From positions 1-64,000 of the forward strand of contig NZ_CDBI01000051.1 of the NCBI RefSeq assembly GCF_000820025.1: 64,000 bases of DNA, given 5' to 3'. The translations under genes were made by a program, and so were the position numbers. A model generated the notes under the pieces. That model was given only the letters and a program-made list of their open reading frames with translations. It made no database searches and had not been told where the DNA came from. Positions 28,410-36,884 of this stretch are shown one piece after another. Within the stretch, counting starts at the first letter, position 1. Every line of letters starts with the position of its first letter. The DNA is from Aeromonas popoffii (GTDB lineage Bacteria; Pseudomonadota; Gammaproteobacteria; Enterobacterales; Aeromonadaceae).

Positions 28410-29633
28410 TTACTTCTTTTTCTTCTTGGCACTCTTCTTCTTGCCATCCTTCGGCTTTTTCTTCTTCACCGGTACCCGCGCCTCTTTGTGCTTGGGACGC
28501 AGTTCATCGATCACCCGGCGCTTGAGGCGCTCTTCGGTGTAACGCTCTATCTTGGCGACCATGCCCATGTCGTGCGCCTCCACCAGGCTGATGGCACAGC
28601 CACGGTTGCCGGCACGGCCAGTCCGACCGATACGGTGCACATACACATCGGTGCCATAAGGCATGTCGTAGTTGATGACATGGCTGACGTTGGGCAGGTC
28701 GATGCCACGGGCAGCGACGTCGGTAGCGATGAGGAAAGGCACTTCGCCCGCATGGAACTTGCGGATCGATTCGATGCGCTTGCTCTGCTCCATCTCGCCA
28801 CGGATCCAGGCGCAGGAGACGCCGGCAGCCTGCAACTGGCCGGAGAGCTCCGCCAGCCGTTCACGGGTTCTGACAAAGACGATGGCTTTCTGGGTTTCAG
28901 GATCCTTGAGGATATGCACCAGCAGGGCCAGCTTGTGGGCGGCATCATCGGCCAGATGCACCCACTGGGTGATGGGGCGACGCTCACTGCGGGGCGGCTC
29001 GGCGTGCAGCTCCACCGGCTCGTTGAGGATCTCGTTGGCAAACTTCTCAAGACCAGCCCCTTCCAGGGTGGCGGAGAACAGCATGGTGTGCTTGCGATAG
29101 CGCGCCTCGGCCACGATACGATTCACGTCTTTGATGAAGCCCATGTCCAGCATGCGATCCGCTTCATCCAGCACCAGCACCTCGATGTCGTGGCTCTCGA
29201 ACTCCTCTTTCTCGATGTACTCAAGCAGACGACCCGGGGTCGCCACTACGATGTCGGTGGTCTTGGTCAGGGCTGGCAGCTGCTCGTCGTGGCTGACGCC
29301 ACCGATGATGGTCTCGATGCTGAGGTTGGTGTGCACCGCCAACGCCTTGGCGTGGGCGGTGACCTGCAGGGCCAGCTCGCGGGTCGGGGTCAGGATCAGC
29401 ATGCGGCACGGACCCGGCTTGCGGCGCGGGAAGTCCAGCAGATGCTGCAGGGCGGGCAGCAGGAAGGCGCCCGTCTTGCCGGTACCGGTCGGAGCGGATG
29501 CCAGAATATCGCGGCCGTCCAGGGCTGGCTCCAGCACCATCTGCTGGATGGTGGTGGGGCGGGTGAATCCCATCTCGGCCAAGGCCCGGTTGAGGGCTGG
29601 ATTCAGGTCGAAATCATCAAAGGACTGGCTCAT
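28410..29633 (-). CDS. srmB: ATP-dependent RNA helicase SrmB (DEAD-box)
   Basis: A DEAD-box helicase acting early in 50S ribosome assembly. It has 407 residues. Motifs in order: Q motif GFTRPTTIQ, Walker A SAPTGTGKTGA, PTRELALQ, TPGRLLEYI, VLDEADRMLDMG, FSATLEG, ATDVAARGIDLP and HRIGRTGRAG. A Lys-rich tail (about 383-407) probably binds RNA. The divergent neighbour is trmN6, as in E. coli (srmB/yfiC), which supports SrmB over other DEAD-box paralogues. Confidence 0.92.
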   Translation of the reverse strand: MSQSFDDFDLNPALNRALAEMGFTRPTTIQQMVLEPALDGRDILASAPTGTGKTGAFLLPALQHLLDFPRRKPGPCRMLILTPTRELALQVTAHAKALAVHTNLSIETIIGGVSHDEQLPALTKTTDIVVATPGRLLEYIEKEEFESHDIEVLVLDEADRMLDMGFIKDVNRIVAEARYRKHTMLFSATLEGAGLEKFANEILNEPVELHAEPPRSERRPITQWVHLADDAAHKLALLVHILKDPETQKAIVFVRTRERLAELSGQLQAAGVSCAWIRGEMEQSKRIESIRKFHAGEVPFLIATDVAARGIDLPNVSHVINYDMPYGTDVYVHRIGRTGRAGNRGCAISLVEAHDMGMVAKIERYTEERLKRRVIDELRPKHKEARVPVKKKKPKDGKKKSAKKKKK

Positions 29634-29761
29634 GGCAATACTCGGTCATTAAGGAAACGGCAGATTATAGGCGATTATGTCGTCGGCTCCTATGGGGACT
29701 GTGGCTTAGTCGCTATAATCGCCGACCATTTTCTGTGTAGCCGGCATATGGTGGGGGTCAG

Positions 29762-30472
29762 ATGGGACGAAATAGTGGTTTTACCTTCAAACAGTTTCAT
29801 ATCGAGCACGACCGCTGCGCCATGAAGGTAGGCACGGATGGCATACTGCTAGGCGCCTGGGCACCGGTTGCCAACGCCCACCGGGTGCTTGACATTGGCA
29901 CAGGCAGCGGCCTGATTGCACTGATGCTGGCCCAGCGCAGCCGATCCGACTGCCTCATCGACGGGGTGGAACTGGATAGGGATGCAGCGACACAGGCGCG
30001 CGCGAATGTGGCCGCCTCCCCCTGGACCTCACGGGTCAACATAGTGGAAAACGCCATTCAAGATTATCAGGCCACTCGCTACGATCTCATCGTCTCCAAC
30101 CCGCCCTATTTCTCGGCAGGCCAGTCATTTAGCGATCAGGCCAGAGCGCTGGCCCGCCATACAGGGGCGCTCGGCAGCCGGGATCTACTGGCTGCGTGCC
30201 ACCGTTTGCTGAGCGCTGCCGGGCAGGTGGCGCTGGTGCTACCGACCGCCATGGCCGATGAAATTTTATGCATCTCGGCGGATTATGATCTGTATGGTGT
30301 TTGTTATACAGCTGTTATCACCAGAGTAGGTAAAGAGGCAAATCGTGTTTTATTGCTACTTGGCAGAGGATTAAGCAGGTGTGAGCAGGGTGAGATTGTG
30401 ATCCATTCTGCTGATGGAGCCTATTCCGACAGATACATCCAACTGACCCACCCCTTCTATTTGAAGATGTAA
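29762..30472 (+). CDS. trmN6: tRNA1(Val) (adenine(37)-N6)-methyltransferase
   Basis: An SAM-dependent enzyme that methylates A37 of tRNA-Val. It has 236 residues. The SAM motif VLDIGTGSGLIALML and the N6-adenine catalytic motif SNPPYF are present. The N-terminus FTFKQFHIEHDRCAMKVGTDG matches the YfiC family. The last 70 codons are visibly more AT-rich than the rest, but the frame and family C-terminus (YIQLTHPFYLKM) are intact. Confidence 0.93.
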   Translation: MGRNSGFTFKQFHIEHDRCAMKVGTDGILLGAWAPVANAHRVLDIGTGSGLIALMLAQRSRSDCLIDGVELDRDAATQARANVAASPWTSRVNIVENAIQDYQATRYDLIVSNPPYFSAGQSFSDQARALARHTGALGSRDLLAACHRLLSAAGQVALVLPTAMADEILCISADYDLYGVCYTAVITRVGKEANRVLLLLGRGLSRCEQGEIVIHSADGAYSDRYIQLTHPFYLKM

Positions 30473-30662
30473 ATTTCGTCTTGAACTATTTTTTCACGCC
30501 ATTATGCTGACTCTCAAACGAGCGCCCGCTCCAGACCAGCTCAAACCACTGGTTGTGATGAAAAAACACGCGGGGCTCTTTTTTTTACCCCCGAACAACG
30601 CCGGTCACTGACCAATAAAAAACTATAACAAGCAATAGTTTACAAGACAGACGAGGTTGAAC

Positions 30663-31970
30663 TTGACGAAATCACTCACATTATCCGATGTACTCGGATT
30701 GGGCTTCATGACCTTTGCCTTCTATCTGGGCGCCGGTAACATCATTTTCCCGCCGCTGGCTGGCTACATGGCAGGCGAACACCTCTCCCTGGCCATGCTG
30801 GGCTTTTTGGTGACCGCCGTGGGCCTGCCCCTCATCACCATCCTCGCCGTCGCCAAGGCGGGTAATGGCTGGGCTGGCATGACCAAGCTGCTGCCTGCCG
30901 GTGTTGCTACCGCGCTGGCCGTTGCCATCTATATCATTATCGGCCCCGCCTTTGCTGCGCCCCGTACCGGTCTGGTTGCCTACGAGATGGGAATCAAGCC
31001 TTTCATCGGTGATATGGGTCAAGCCGGTCTGGCAGTCTATACCGTGATCTTCTTCGGTATCGCCATGTTGGTCTCCATGAACCGGGGCAAGCTGATGGAT
31101 GCCGTCGGCAAGTACCTGACCCCGCTGTTGATGCTGCTGCTGCTGACCCTGGCCGTGGGTGTGTTCATCGCGCCACAAGGTACAATGCCAGCTGCGTCCG
31201 GTGACTACCAGAACGGCCCCTTCGTGAAAGGGATCCTGGAAGGCTACAACACCATGGACACCCTGGCGTCCCTGATGTTTGGCGCCCTGATCGTTGATCT
31301 GCTGCGTCAGAAAGGCATCCACGACTACAAGAGCCAGTTCAAATATCTGGCCATCGCCGGCGTCATCTCAGCCATCGGTCTGTCCGTGGTCTATATCTCC
31401 CTGTTCCAGCTGGGTAACACAGCGGCCGGGGTAGCCACCGATGTCAGCAATGGCGGCGCCATCGTCAACGCCTATGTGTTGAGCCTGTTTGGCCAGCCGG
31501 GTCAGTTCATCCTGGCGGCCATCATCACTCTGGCCTGCTTCACCACAGCCGTGGGCCTCATCTCCGCCTGCTCCGACTTCTTCCATAACCTCACCGGTGT
31601 GGCTTACAAGAAGCTGGTCGTGCTGCTGGGCACCATCTGCGCCATCGTCGCCAACGTGGGCCTGAGCCAACTCATCAGCCTCTCCATTCCCGTGCTGGTT
31701 GCCATCTATCCGGTCGCCGTAGCCCTGGTGCTGGTCACCTTCCTGAAGGGTTACTTCGGTCGTCCTCGTCTGGTGTTCCGCTCCGTCTTGATGGTGGCAT
31801 TCCTGTTCGGTTGCCTAGATGGTCTGGGCGCTGCCGGCATGAAGATGGATGCCTTCGCCTTCCTGCCGCTGTTTGACAAGGGGCTAGCCTGGTTGCTGCC
31901 AACCCTGCTTGCCTGTGGCCTTGGCATTGTGATGCGTTCCAATGAGAAGCTGGCTGCCGAAGCCGCCTGA
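30663..31970 (+). CDS. brnQ: Branched-chain amino acid transport system II carrier protein
   Basis: A sodium-coupled importer of Leu, Ile and Val (LIVCS family). A TTG start at 30663 is chosen because ACGAGG lies 6 nt upstream; an earlier TTG at 30657 would be too close. This gives 435 residues with about 12 membrane helices. The signature LGLGFMTFAFYLGAGNIIFPPLAGYMAG is at the N-terminus. Confidence 0.93.
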   Translation: MTKSLTLSDVLGLGFMTFAFYLGAGNIIFPPLAGYMAGEHLSLAMLGFLVTAVGLPLITILAVAKAGNGWAGMTKLLPAGVATALAVAIYIIIGPAFAAPRTGLVAYEMGIKPFIGDMGQAGLAVYTVIFFGIAMLVSMNRGKLMDAVGKYLTPLLMLLLLTLAVGVFIAPQGTMPAASGDYQNGPFVKGILEGYNTMDTLASLMFGALIVDLLRQKGIHDYKSQFKYLAIAGVISAIGLSVVYISLFQLGNTAAGVATDVSNGGAIVNAYVLSLFGQPGQFILAAIITLACFTTAVGLISACSDFFHNLTGVAYKKLVVLLGTICAIVANVGLSQLISLSIPVLVAIYPVAVALVLVTFLKGYFGRPRLVFRSVLMVAFLFGCLDGLGAAGMKMDAFAFLPLFDKGLAWLLPTLLACGLGIVMRSNEKLAAEAA

Positions 31971-31990
31971 CCACCACTCTCAAACCAGTA

Positions 31991-32021
31991 AAAAAGAGGC
32001 CAGCATATGCTGGCCTCTTTC
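31991..32021. terminator. Bidirectional terminator between brnQ and the 76-residue gene
   Basis: A long perfect palindrome GAGGCCAGCATATGCTGGCC with flanking A and T runs, 25 bp after the brnQ stop. Confidence 0.9.
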
Positions 32022-32044
32022 ATTTCTCTGATTTGTCATCGATT

Positions 32045-32275
32045 TCAAAGCAGGGGCTCTACCGGTTTGGGCCTGCCTTCCAGGCCATACCAGTGGGTCT
32101 CAATCCGACCGGCATGCCATTGTAAGGTGCCCCAGGGACTCTCTGCCTGCCAGCGCGGAAAGCTCACCACCACCTTGTTGTCATCGTACTTGTACAGCGA
32201 GGTGTTGATCTGGATATCAGACAGGATGAGCAACAGTGCCCAGCCGATGAAGAACCACTTCAGCGCTTTCCACAT
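32045..32275 (-). CDS. Small membrane-anchored protein of unknown function
   Basis: A 76-residue frame with one N-terminal hydrophobic segment (about 4-20, ALKWFFIGWALLLILSD). A short exported-looking tail rich in Trp follows (FPRWQAESPWGTLQWHAGRIETHWYG). It starts 4 bp after the cheX stop and is followed by a terminator, so it is probably the last gene of the zur-cheX operon. I recognise no family. Confidence 0.6.
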   Translation of the reverse strand: MWKALKWFFIGWALLLILSDIQINTSLYKYDDNKVVVSFPRWQAESPWGTLQWHAGRIETHWYGLEGRPKPVEPLL

Positions 32276-32279
32276 AAGG

Positions 32280-32741
32280 TTACTCGAAGCAGATTTCGAT
32301 GGTGGCCCGGCCGTAATCTGACTCGAACGGCATCATGATCTTGGTGCCATCGGCTCTATGGGTGATGGTGTGGTTGGGACCGGAGACTATGATAGGGGTC
32401 GCCATGTCGAACTCGTAACCTTTCTCTCCCAGCATGCGCTTGGCACCACCGGTAACCATGTTGGTGATCTCACCCACCATGTCGGTCACTTCTTCATTGA
32501 TGGTGGCGGGGGCCTCCCCCAGCATGCGACGCATGATCTCCAACGCTAACCCCTTCTCGAAGCTGATGGAAAGCGAGCCACGGGTCTGCGGACCCACCAT
32601 GCCGATGAGGCCGGAGACATCGCCTCGCGCCAGCTCATCCATCTTGCGCTTGGGCTTACCCGGTTTAAGCTCCAACTGCGCCATGGTGGAGAGCACATTG
32701 AGCAGGGAAAGCAGGAACGGGTTTACAAAATCAGCCTTCAT
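32280..32741 (-). CDS. cheX: Chemotaxis protein CheX (CheC/CheX-type phosphatase)
   Basis: A CheX-like protein of 153 residues. The phosphatase helix with the E-x2-N pattern is visible in EVTDMVGEITNMVTGGAK, and a matching IIVSGPNHTITHRADG strand region follows. Family members dephosphorylate CheY-type response regulators. It overlaps the zur stop by 11 bp, an odd pairing, and no other chemotaxis gene is nearby. Confidence 0.85.
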   Translation of the reverse strand: MKADFVNPFLLSLLNVLSTMAQLELKPGKPKRKMDELARGDVSGLIGMVGPQTRGSLSISFEKGLALEIMRRMLGEAPATINEEVTDMVGEITNMVTGGAKRMLGEKGYEFDMATPIIVSGPNHTITHRADGTKIMMPFESDYGRATIEICFE

Positions 32742-33189
32742 GTTGATGTCCTACGGTGGTCGTACAGCGAGCACATTGGCCATGTGCCTCTATTGTCTTA
32801 TTGGTAATAGTAAAACCATGCTGATGGGCCTGCTCGGAAAACGCGCTGTCGATCGCCGTGTCATGGAGTTCGACCACCTCGCCGCATCGGTCGCAGATCA
32901 GCAGTTGCATGGGATGAGCATGGTCAAAGTGACAACAGAATATGAAGGCGTTGAGCGACTCCACCTTGTGGGCAAAGCCCTGTTCGAGCAGAAAATCGAG
33001 TGCCCGATAGACTGTAGGCGGCTTGGCGTGAGCCTCTGTTTGCTGCAGCTGGGCTAACAAATCATAGGCGCTGATGGCATTGCCGTGGGCAGCCAGCAGA
33101 GTGAACACCTGACGCCGGGTAGGGGTGAAGCGGATCCCGCGTTGTTCGCAGAGTCGTTCGGCTCGTTGTAAAAGTTGGTCTTGATTCAT
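32731..33189 (-). CDS. zur: Zinc uptake transcriptional repressor Zur
   Basis: A Fur-family zinc sensor that represses zinc import genes. It has 152 residues from the ATG at 33189 (a GTG two codons earlier is possible). The winged-helix region contains GIRFTPTRRQVFTLL and PPTVYRALDFLLEQGF. Zinc ligands are seen in FCCHFDHAHPMQLLICDRCGEVVEL and the C-terminal CARC. Divergence from dusA matches the zur/dusA pair of E. coli, supporting Zur over Fur or PerR. Confidence 0.93.
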   Translation of the reverse strand: MNQDQLLQRAERLCEQRGIRFTPTRRQVFTLLAAHGNAISAYDLLAQLQQTEAHAKPPTVYRALDFLLEQGFAHKVESLNAFIFCCHFDHAHPMQLLICDRCGEVVELHDTAIDSAFSEQAHQHGFTITNKTIEAHGQCARCTTTVGHQHEG

Positions 33190-33320
33190 GATCACGCAAA
33201 TACCCTTTACTTATTAGCCGGATACTATCACAGGGCCCCCGGTGGCGCGGCGACAAAATTCATTTTCTGGGGCTGCCTCACGTTGTGATAAAATCCGCCC
33301 CCTTTGTTTAGCCAACCCGG

Positions 33321-34316
33321 ATGATTTTTATGCAGGCGCAGCGTTTTTCCATCGCCCCCATGCTGGACTGGACCGATCGGCATTGCCGTTATTTTCACCG
33401 TCTGATGACCCGCCAGACCTTGCTCTATACCGAGATGGTGACCACGGGCGCTATCATCCATGGCAAAGGGGATTATCTGGGCTATAGCGAGCAGGAGCAT
33501 CCCATCTCGCTGCAACTGGGTGGCAGCAACCCGGCGGATCTTGCCCACTGCGCCAGACTGGCACAGGAGCGCGGTTATGACGAGATCAACCTCAACGTGG
33601 GTTGCCCGTCGGATCGGGTCCAGAATGGCCGCTTCGGTGCCTGCCTGATGGGCGAACCCGCGCTGGTGGCCGACTGCGTCAAGGCGATGCGCGATGTGGT
33701 CGATATCCCGGTGACGGTCAAGACCCGCATCGGTATCGACGATCAGGACTCTTACGAATTTTTGCAGGCCTTTATCGAGCAAGTTCGCGACGCCGGTTGC
33801 GATACCTTTATCGTGCACGCCCGCAAGGCGTGGCTGAGCGGCCTGAGCCCGCGTGAGAACCGCGAGATCCCGCCACTCGATTACCCGCGCGTCTACCGGG
33901 TCAAACAGGATTACCCCGAGCTGACCATCGCCCTCAATGGTGGCGTCACCTCCATGGAGCAGACCCTCGAGCATCTGCAGCATGTCGATGGCGTGATGAT
34001 GGGGCGCGAAGCCTATCAGAATCCCTATATCCTGGCGCAGGTGGACAGCCAGCTGTTCGGCCTGACGGGCGACGTTCCTAGCCGTCATGAGGTGGTACGG
34101 ATGATGCTGCCCTACATGGAGCAGGAGCTGGCCAAGGGCAACTACCTCTCCCACATGACCCGCCACATGCTGGGACTGTTCCAGAACATGCAGGGTGCCC
34201 GTGCCTGGCGTCGCCACCTGAGCGAAAACGCCTGCAAACCGGGTGCCGGCATCCAGGTCGTACTGGATGCCATGGGCAAGGTGCCGGAATTCGCCAGCGC
34301 CGACTCGGTGGAATAA
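33321..34316 (+). CDS. dusA: tRNA-dihydrouridine synthase A
   Basis: An FMN enzyme that reduces U20/U20a in the tRNA D-loop. It has 331 residues. The family start [21 protein letters not shown] is present. The catalytic Cys is in [21 protein letters not shown] and the FMN-binding segments include [24 protein letters not shown] and NGGVTSMEQ. Dus family type A is supported by these blocks and by divergence from zur. Confidence 0.96.
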   Translation: MIFMQAQRFSIAPMLDWTDRHCRYFHRLMTRQTLLYTEMVTTGAIIHGKGDYLGYSEQEHPISLQLGGSNPADLAHCARLAQERGYDEINLNVGCPSDRVQNGRFGACLMGEPALVADCVKAMRDVVDIPVTVKTRIGIDDQDSYEFLQAFIEQVRDAGCDTFIVHARKAWLSGLSPRENREIPPLDYPRVYRVKQDYPELTIALNGGVTSMEQTLEHLQHVDGVMMGREAYQNPYILAQVDSQLFGLTGDVPSRHEVVRMMLPYMEQELAKGNYLSHMTRHMLGLFQNMQGARAWRRHLSENACKPGAGIQVVLDAMGKVPEFASADSVE

Positions 34317-34396
34317 TCCTGTATCGCTTCACAGGTTTATGGCTGCACAGGGAGCCGCAGCTGGGCTGACCCTTAACCCGTTCCCGCCCACCAATG

Positions 34397-34431
34397 AAAA
34401 AGCCGGTAACACCTGGTGTTACCGGCTTTTC
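34397..34431. terminator. Bidirectional terminator after dusA
   Basis: The stem AGCCGGTAACACC/GGTGTTACCGGCT is flanked by A and T runs, between dusA and the convergent 141-residue gene. Confidence 0.9.
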
Positions 34432-34454
34432 TATGCGTGGCCATCGCGCTGACG

Positions 34455-34880
34455 CTACGACCCCTTGTCCACAAACTGCAGTTCGGGTGCAAATGACGTC
34501 AGCACATCGGCACAGTAGTCCCAAGTCGAGATGCGATAGTGCTGCAGATCCTCGTCCAGATGAAGCCCCTCCGATTCCTGATGGAACCAGCTGGCAAAAC
34601 GGGACGGGGTGATGAGCTGGATCTGCTCCTCGATGGCATGGCTCTCCTTGCCTTCCGACAGATCGCAATCCTCCATGACCCGCACCGCGAAGATATGACG
34701 AAAGTAGACCCGGCACAGGATCTGGGGCGGCAGATCTATGCTGCGCGCCCGACCCAGCATGACGGTCAGAGAGTCACTCCAGATATCCTGATGAAGTTCG
34801 GCCACAACCAGGCCTGGGGGGAGTTGGCGGGACGGAGCCCAAGGTACGGCAACCTGCCGAATGGCATTTTTCTGTTCCAT
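34455..34880 (-). CDS. Conserved-looking hypothetical protein, 141 residues
   Basis: A cytoplasmic protein from the ATG at 34880, which is 6 nt after GAGG (an adjacent ATG at 34883 is equally usable). It has no signal peptide or membrane helix. It is acidic in the second half (EDCDLSEGKESHAIEEQIQ, HLDEDLQHYRISTWDYCADVL). I do not recognise a family. It lies between dusA and hupA, each with its own terminator. Confidence 0.6.
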   Translation of the reverse strand: MEQKNAIRQVAVPWAPSRQLPPGLVVAELHQDIWSDSLTVMLGRARSIDLPPQILCRVYFRHIFAVRVMEDCDLSEGKESHAIEEQIQLITPSRFASWFHQESEGLHLDEDLQHYRISTWDYCADVLTSFAPELQFVDKGS

Positions 34881-34948
34881 CATCCACCTCACTACGGCGC
34901 ACGCCATATCTTGAGTGTATCTGAAACAAATTCCGCTGACGATGGCAA

Positions 34949-34975
34949 TAAAAAACCCGGCTGGCGCCGGGTTTT
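34949..34975. terminator. Terminator after hupA
   Basis: The stem AACCCGGC/GCCGGGTT with A run and T run flanks lies 7 bp past the hupA stop. Confidence 0.85.
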
Positions 34976-34981
34976 ACACGA

Positions 34982-35254
34982 TTACTTGACGGCGTCTTTG
35001 AGCGCCTTGCCTGCCACAAAGGACGGCACATTCGCGGCTGCAATCTGGATTTCTTTACCAGTTTGCGGGTTACGGCCAGTACGGCCCGCGCGATGGTTCA
35101 CCTTGAAGGTACCAAAACCCACCAACTGCACAGCATCGCCTTCTTTCAGGCTCTGGGTAATACCATTGATGATCTCTTCCAGAGCAACTTTGGCCTGAGC
35201 TTTGCTCAGATCGGCTTTGGCGGCAATTGCATCGACAAGTTGAGCTTTGTTCAT
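34982..35254 (-). CDS. hupA: DNA-binding protein HU-alpha
   Basis: A nucleoid-associated protein of 90 residues from the ATG at 35254 ([11 protein letters not shown]). The DNA-binding arm has [20 protein letters not shown]. The segment [20 protein letters not shown] is the HU-alpha form rather than HU-beta. It is divergent from rsd. The 340 bp between them (35255-35595) hold no gene that I can see and presumably carry both promoters. Confidence 0.95.
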   Translation of the reverse strand: MNKAQLVDAIAAKADLSKAQAKVALEEIINGITQSLKEGDAVQLVGFGTFKVNHRAGRTGRNPQTGKEIQIAAANVPSFVAGKALKDAVK

Positions 35255-35595
35255 AACATTTCCTTTATGATCGGGCATTTAGCACCGAGTCACTCTATTC
35301 AAAAAAAAACACTCAGGCAAAGGCTTTATCAGCTAGGTTGGCTTGAATGCTGGGGTTTTCATCAAGATCTGCGGAAATAGTCACAAATCTCACCCCTTCG
35401 TTATCGCGATGGATTGGAAGAGGAGAGCAAGTGATGGCGTCTTGTAGCCAAAACACCATCAGATGTAACAATATCCCCATACACCTATTGACGGTCAACA
35501 GGATTTTCCCTAGTTATAGGGAGTGTCGTCAGTCAATAAGAAAGGCCGGAGGCCTGTAGCGATAGCACTCCATGCCTATGCCCCACGGAGGGATT

Positions 35596-36078
35596 ATGTT
35601 AACTGAACTGGAACAAACCAAACGCGCATTGGCAGGAAAGCATAGGGCTATCGATGACTGGCTGGATGCCAGGCAGGCTCTGCTGGTTGAATACATGCGG
35701 CTCGCCGGGCTGACGCCAGCCCGCGCCAAACAGCGCTCACTCCCCGGCCATGTCGAACTGCAGCGTTTCTGCGAGCAACTGGTCGATTACGTCAGCGCCG
35801 GCCACTTCGAGATCTACAACCATGTGGTCACCGCCTTCGAAAAAGCCAGCGGCGACAAACTAGAGCTGGCCAAGCGCATCTATCCCAATATTCGGGCATG
35901 CACCGAATTCGCACTGGAATTCAACGACAAGTACAGCAACGCAGATGAGGCTCAGTTGCTGCTGCTGGATGAAGATCTGAATCAACTCGGCCCGGTACTG
36001 GAGGATCGCTTCAAACAGGAGGATCGGCTGGTCAAGGCGTTGCAAGTGGTAGAATCACTCAGTACCCGACAGGTTTGA
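35596..36078 (+). CDS. rsd: Anti-sigma-70 factor Rsd
   Basis: Rsd/AlgQ-family proteins bind the housekeeping sigma factor and favour alternative sigma use in stationary phase. This one has 160 residues from the ATG at 35596, after GGAGGG. The conserved LVDYVSAGHFEIYNHVV segment is close to E. coli Rsd (SLVDYLSAGHFSIYE). The first part, AIDDWLDARQALLVEYMRLAG, also fits. The neighbouring hupA is close to rsd in E. coli too. Confidence 0.9.
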   Translation: MLTELEQTKRALAGKHRAIDDWLDARQALLVEYMRLAGLTPARAKQRSLPGHVELQRFCEQLVDYVSAGHFEIYNHVVTAFEKASGDKLELAKRIYPNIRACTEFALEFNDKYSNADEAQLLLLDEDLNQLGPVLEDRFKQEDRLVKALQVVESLSTRQV

Positions 36079-36177
36079 TATCCAATTTCGGAGCCAGTTC
36101 AAGATCCTGATGCGCAAGGTACATTACACTCTGTTATGACCTTTAGCACCAAACCCTATTGCTGACAGGAGATGAGA

Positions 36178-36558
36178 ATGTCCGAGCGTCGCCGTTTTTC
36201 ACGAATCCTCTACTTGACCATGGCCGACCTCGTCCAGGGCGATAAGAAATGGCGTACCCAGCTGGTGGATATATCCCTCCAGGGGGCGCTCTTGATCCGG
36301 CCCGATGGCTGGGAGAGCAACGACAACAAAGAGTATGAACTGGGCTTCGTCCTGAGCGGCAGCGACATCGAGATCAAGATGCAGGTCGAACTGACCCATG
36401 AGGCCAGCAAGAAGCTGGGATTCTACTGCCACCATATCGACATCGACAGTGCGACCCACCTCAAGCGGATGGTAGAGCTCAACGTAGGAGATGAAGAGCT
36501 GCTCCATCGTGAACTGGAACAACTGCTAAACGAGCATCTGGAACACCCTCATCCCTGA
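36178..36558 (+). CDS. Small PilZ-domain protein
   Basis: A likely cyclic-di-GMP receptor of 126 residues. The ATG at 36178 has AGGAG at a good distance; an ATG two codons earlier sits too close. The N-terminus SERRRFSR gives the RxxxR motif and DISLQGALL the second PilZ motif (D/NxSxxG). No output domain is attached. It may act through a protein partner. Its terminator is interrupted by the mobile element that follows. Confidence 0.85.
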   Translation: MSERRRFSRILYLTMADLVQGDKKWRTQLVDISLQGALLIRPDGWESNDNKEYELGFVLSGSDIEIKMQVELTHEASKKLGFYCHHIDIDSATHLKRMVELNVGDEELLHRELEQLLNEHLEHPHP

Positions 36559-36585
36559 GGAGCCCTCCAGATGCAATAGAAAGGA

Positions 36586-36597
36586 GCGCCGATGGCG
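36586..36597. repeat. Left target-site duplication of the miniature element
   Basis: GCGCCGATGGCG occurs directly left of the element and again directly right of it (36803-36814). Twelve bases is within the target duplication size reported for IS4-group elements. Confidence 0.8.
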
Positions 36598-36802
36598 TAA
36601 TGCCAGTCAGTTAAGAGAATTTGAGTCCCAACCCGCAGGGGATAAGGGCTAAAGAGTGAGGGAGGCATGATGCCTCCCTCTTTTTATTGCATGCCAGTCA
36701 GGGCAAGGGTTGGAGCCAAATTGACTCTTTAACCATGGAACAGCTTTTGATATTCAATATCTCGAATTTTTAGTCATAAAAATGCTTAACTGACTGGCAT
36801 TA
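36598..36802. mobile_element. 205-bp non-autonomous IS4-like element (MITE)
   Basis: The element has perfect 18-bp terminal inverted repeats TAATGCCAGTCAGTTAAG (36598-36615) and its complement (36785-36802). It is flanked by a 12-bp direct repeat and contains no transposase. From memory the repeat resembles the ends of IS4 (TAATGCCGATCAGTTAAG). Removing the element restores a perfect terminator hairpin AGCGCC-GAT-GGCGCT plus a T run after the PilZ gene. It therefore inserted into a terminator. It also carries its own hairpin with a T run at 36658-36686. Confidence 0.8.
36658..36686 (+). terminator. Terminator carried inside the miniature element
   Basis: The stem GAGGGAGGCA/TGCCTCCCTC is followed by five T. 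Inside the inserted element it may replace the terminator that the insertion split. Confidence 0.8.
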
Positions 36803-36884
36803 GCGCCGATGGCGCTCTTTTTATTGCCTGGATTGATTGCCGAGATCGGCTAAATCTACGTTTAGAACGCGGCTGCATCAATGG

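Noticed and set aside
33190-33320. A possible Zur operator between zur and dusA
   Set aside because: I could not find a convincing dyad like the known Zur box in this spacer.
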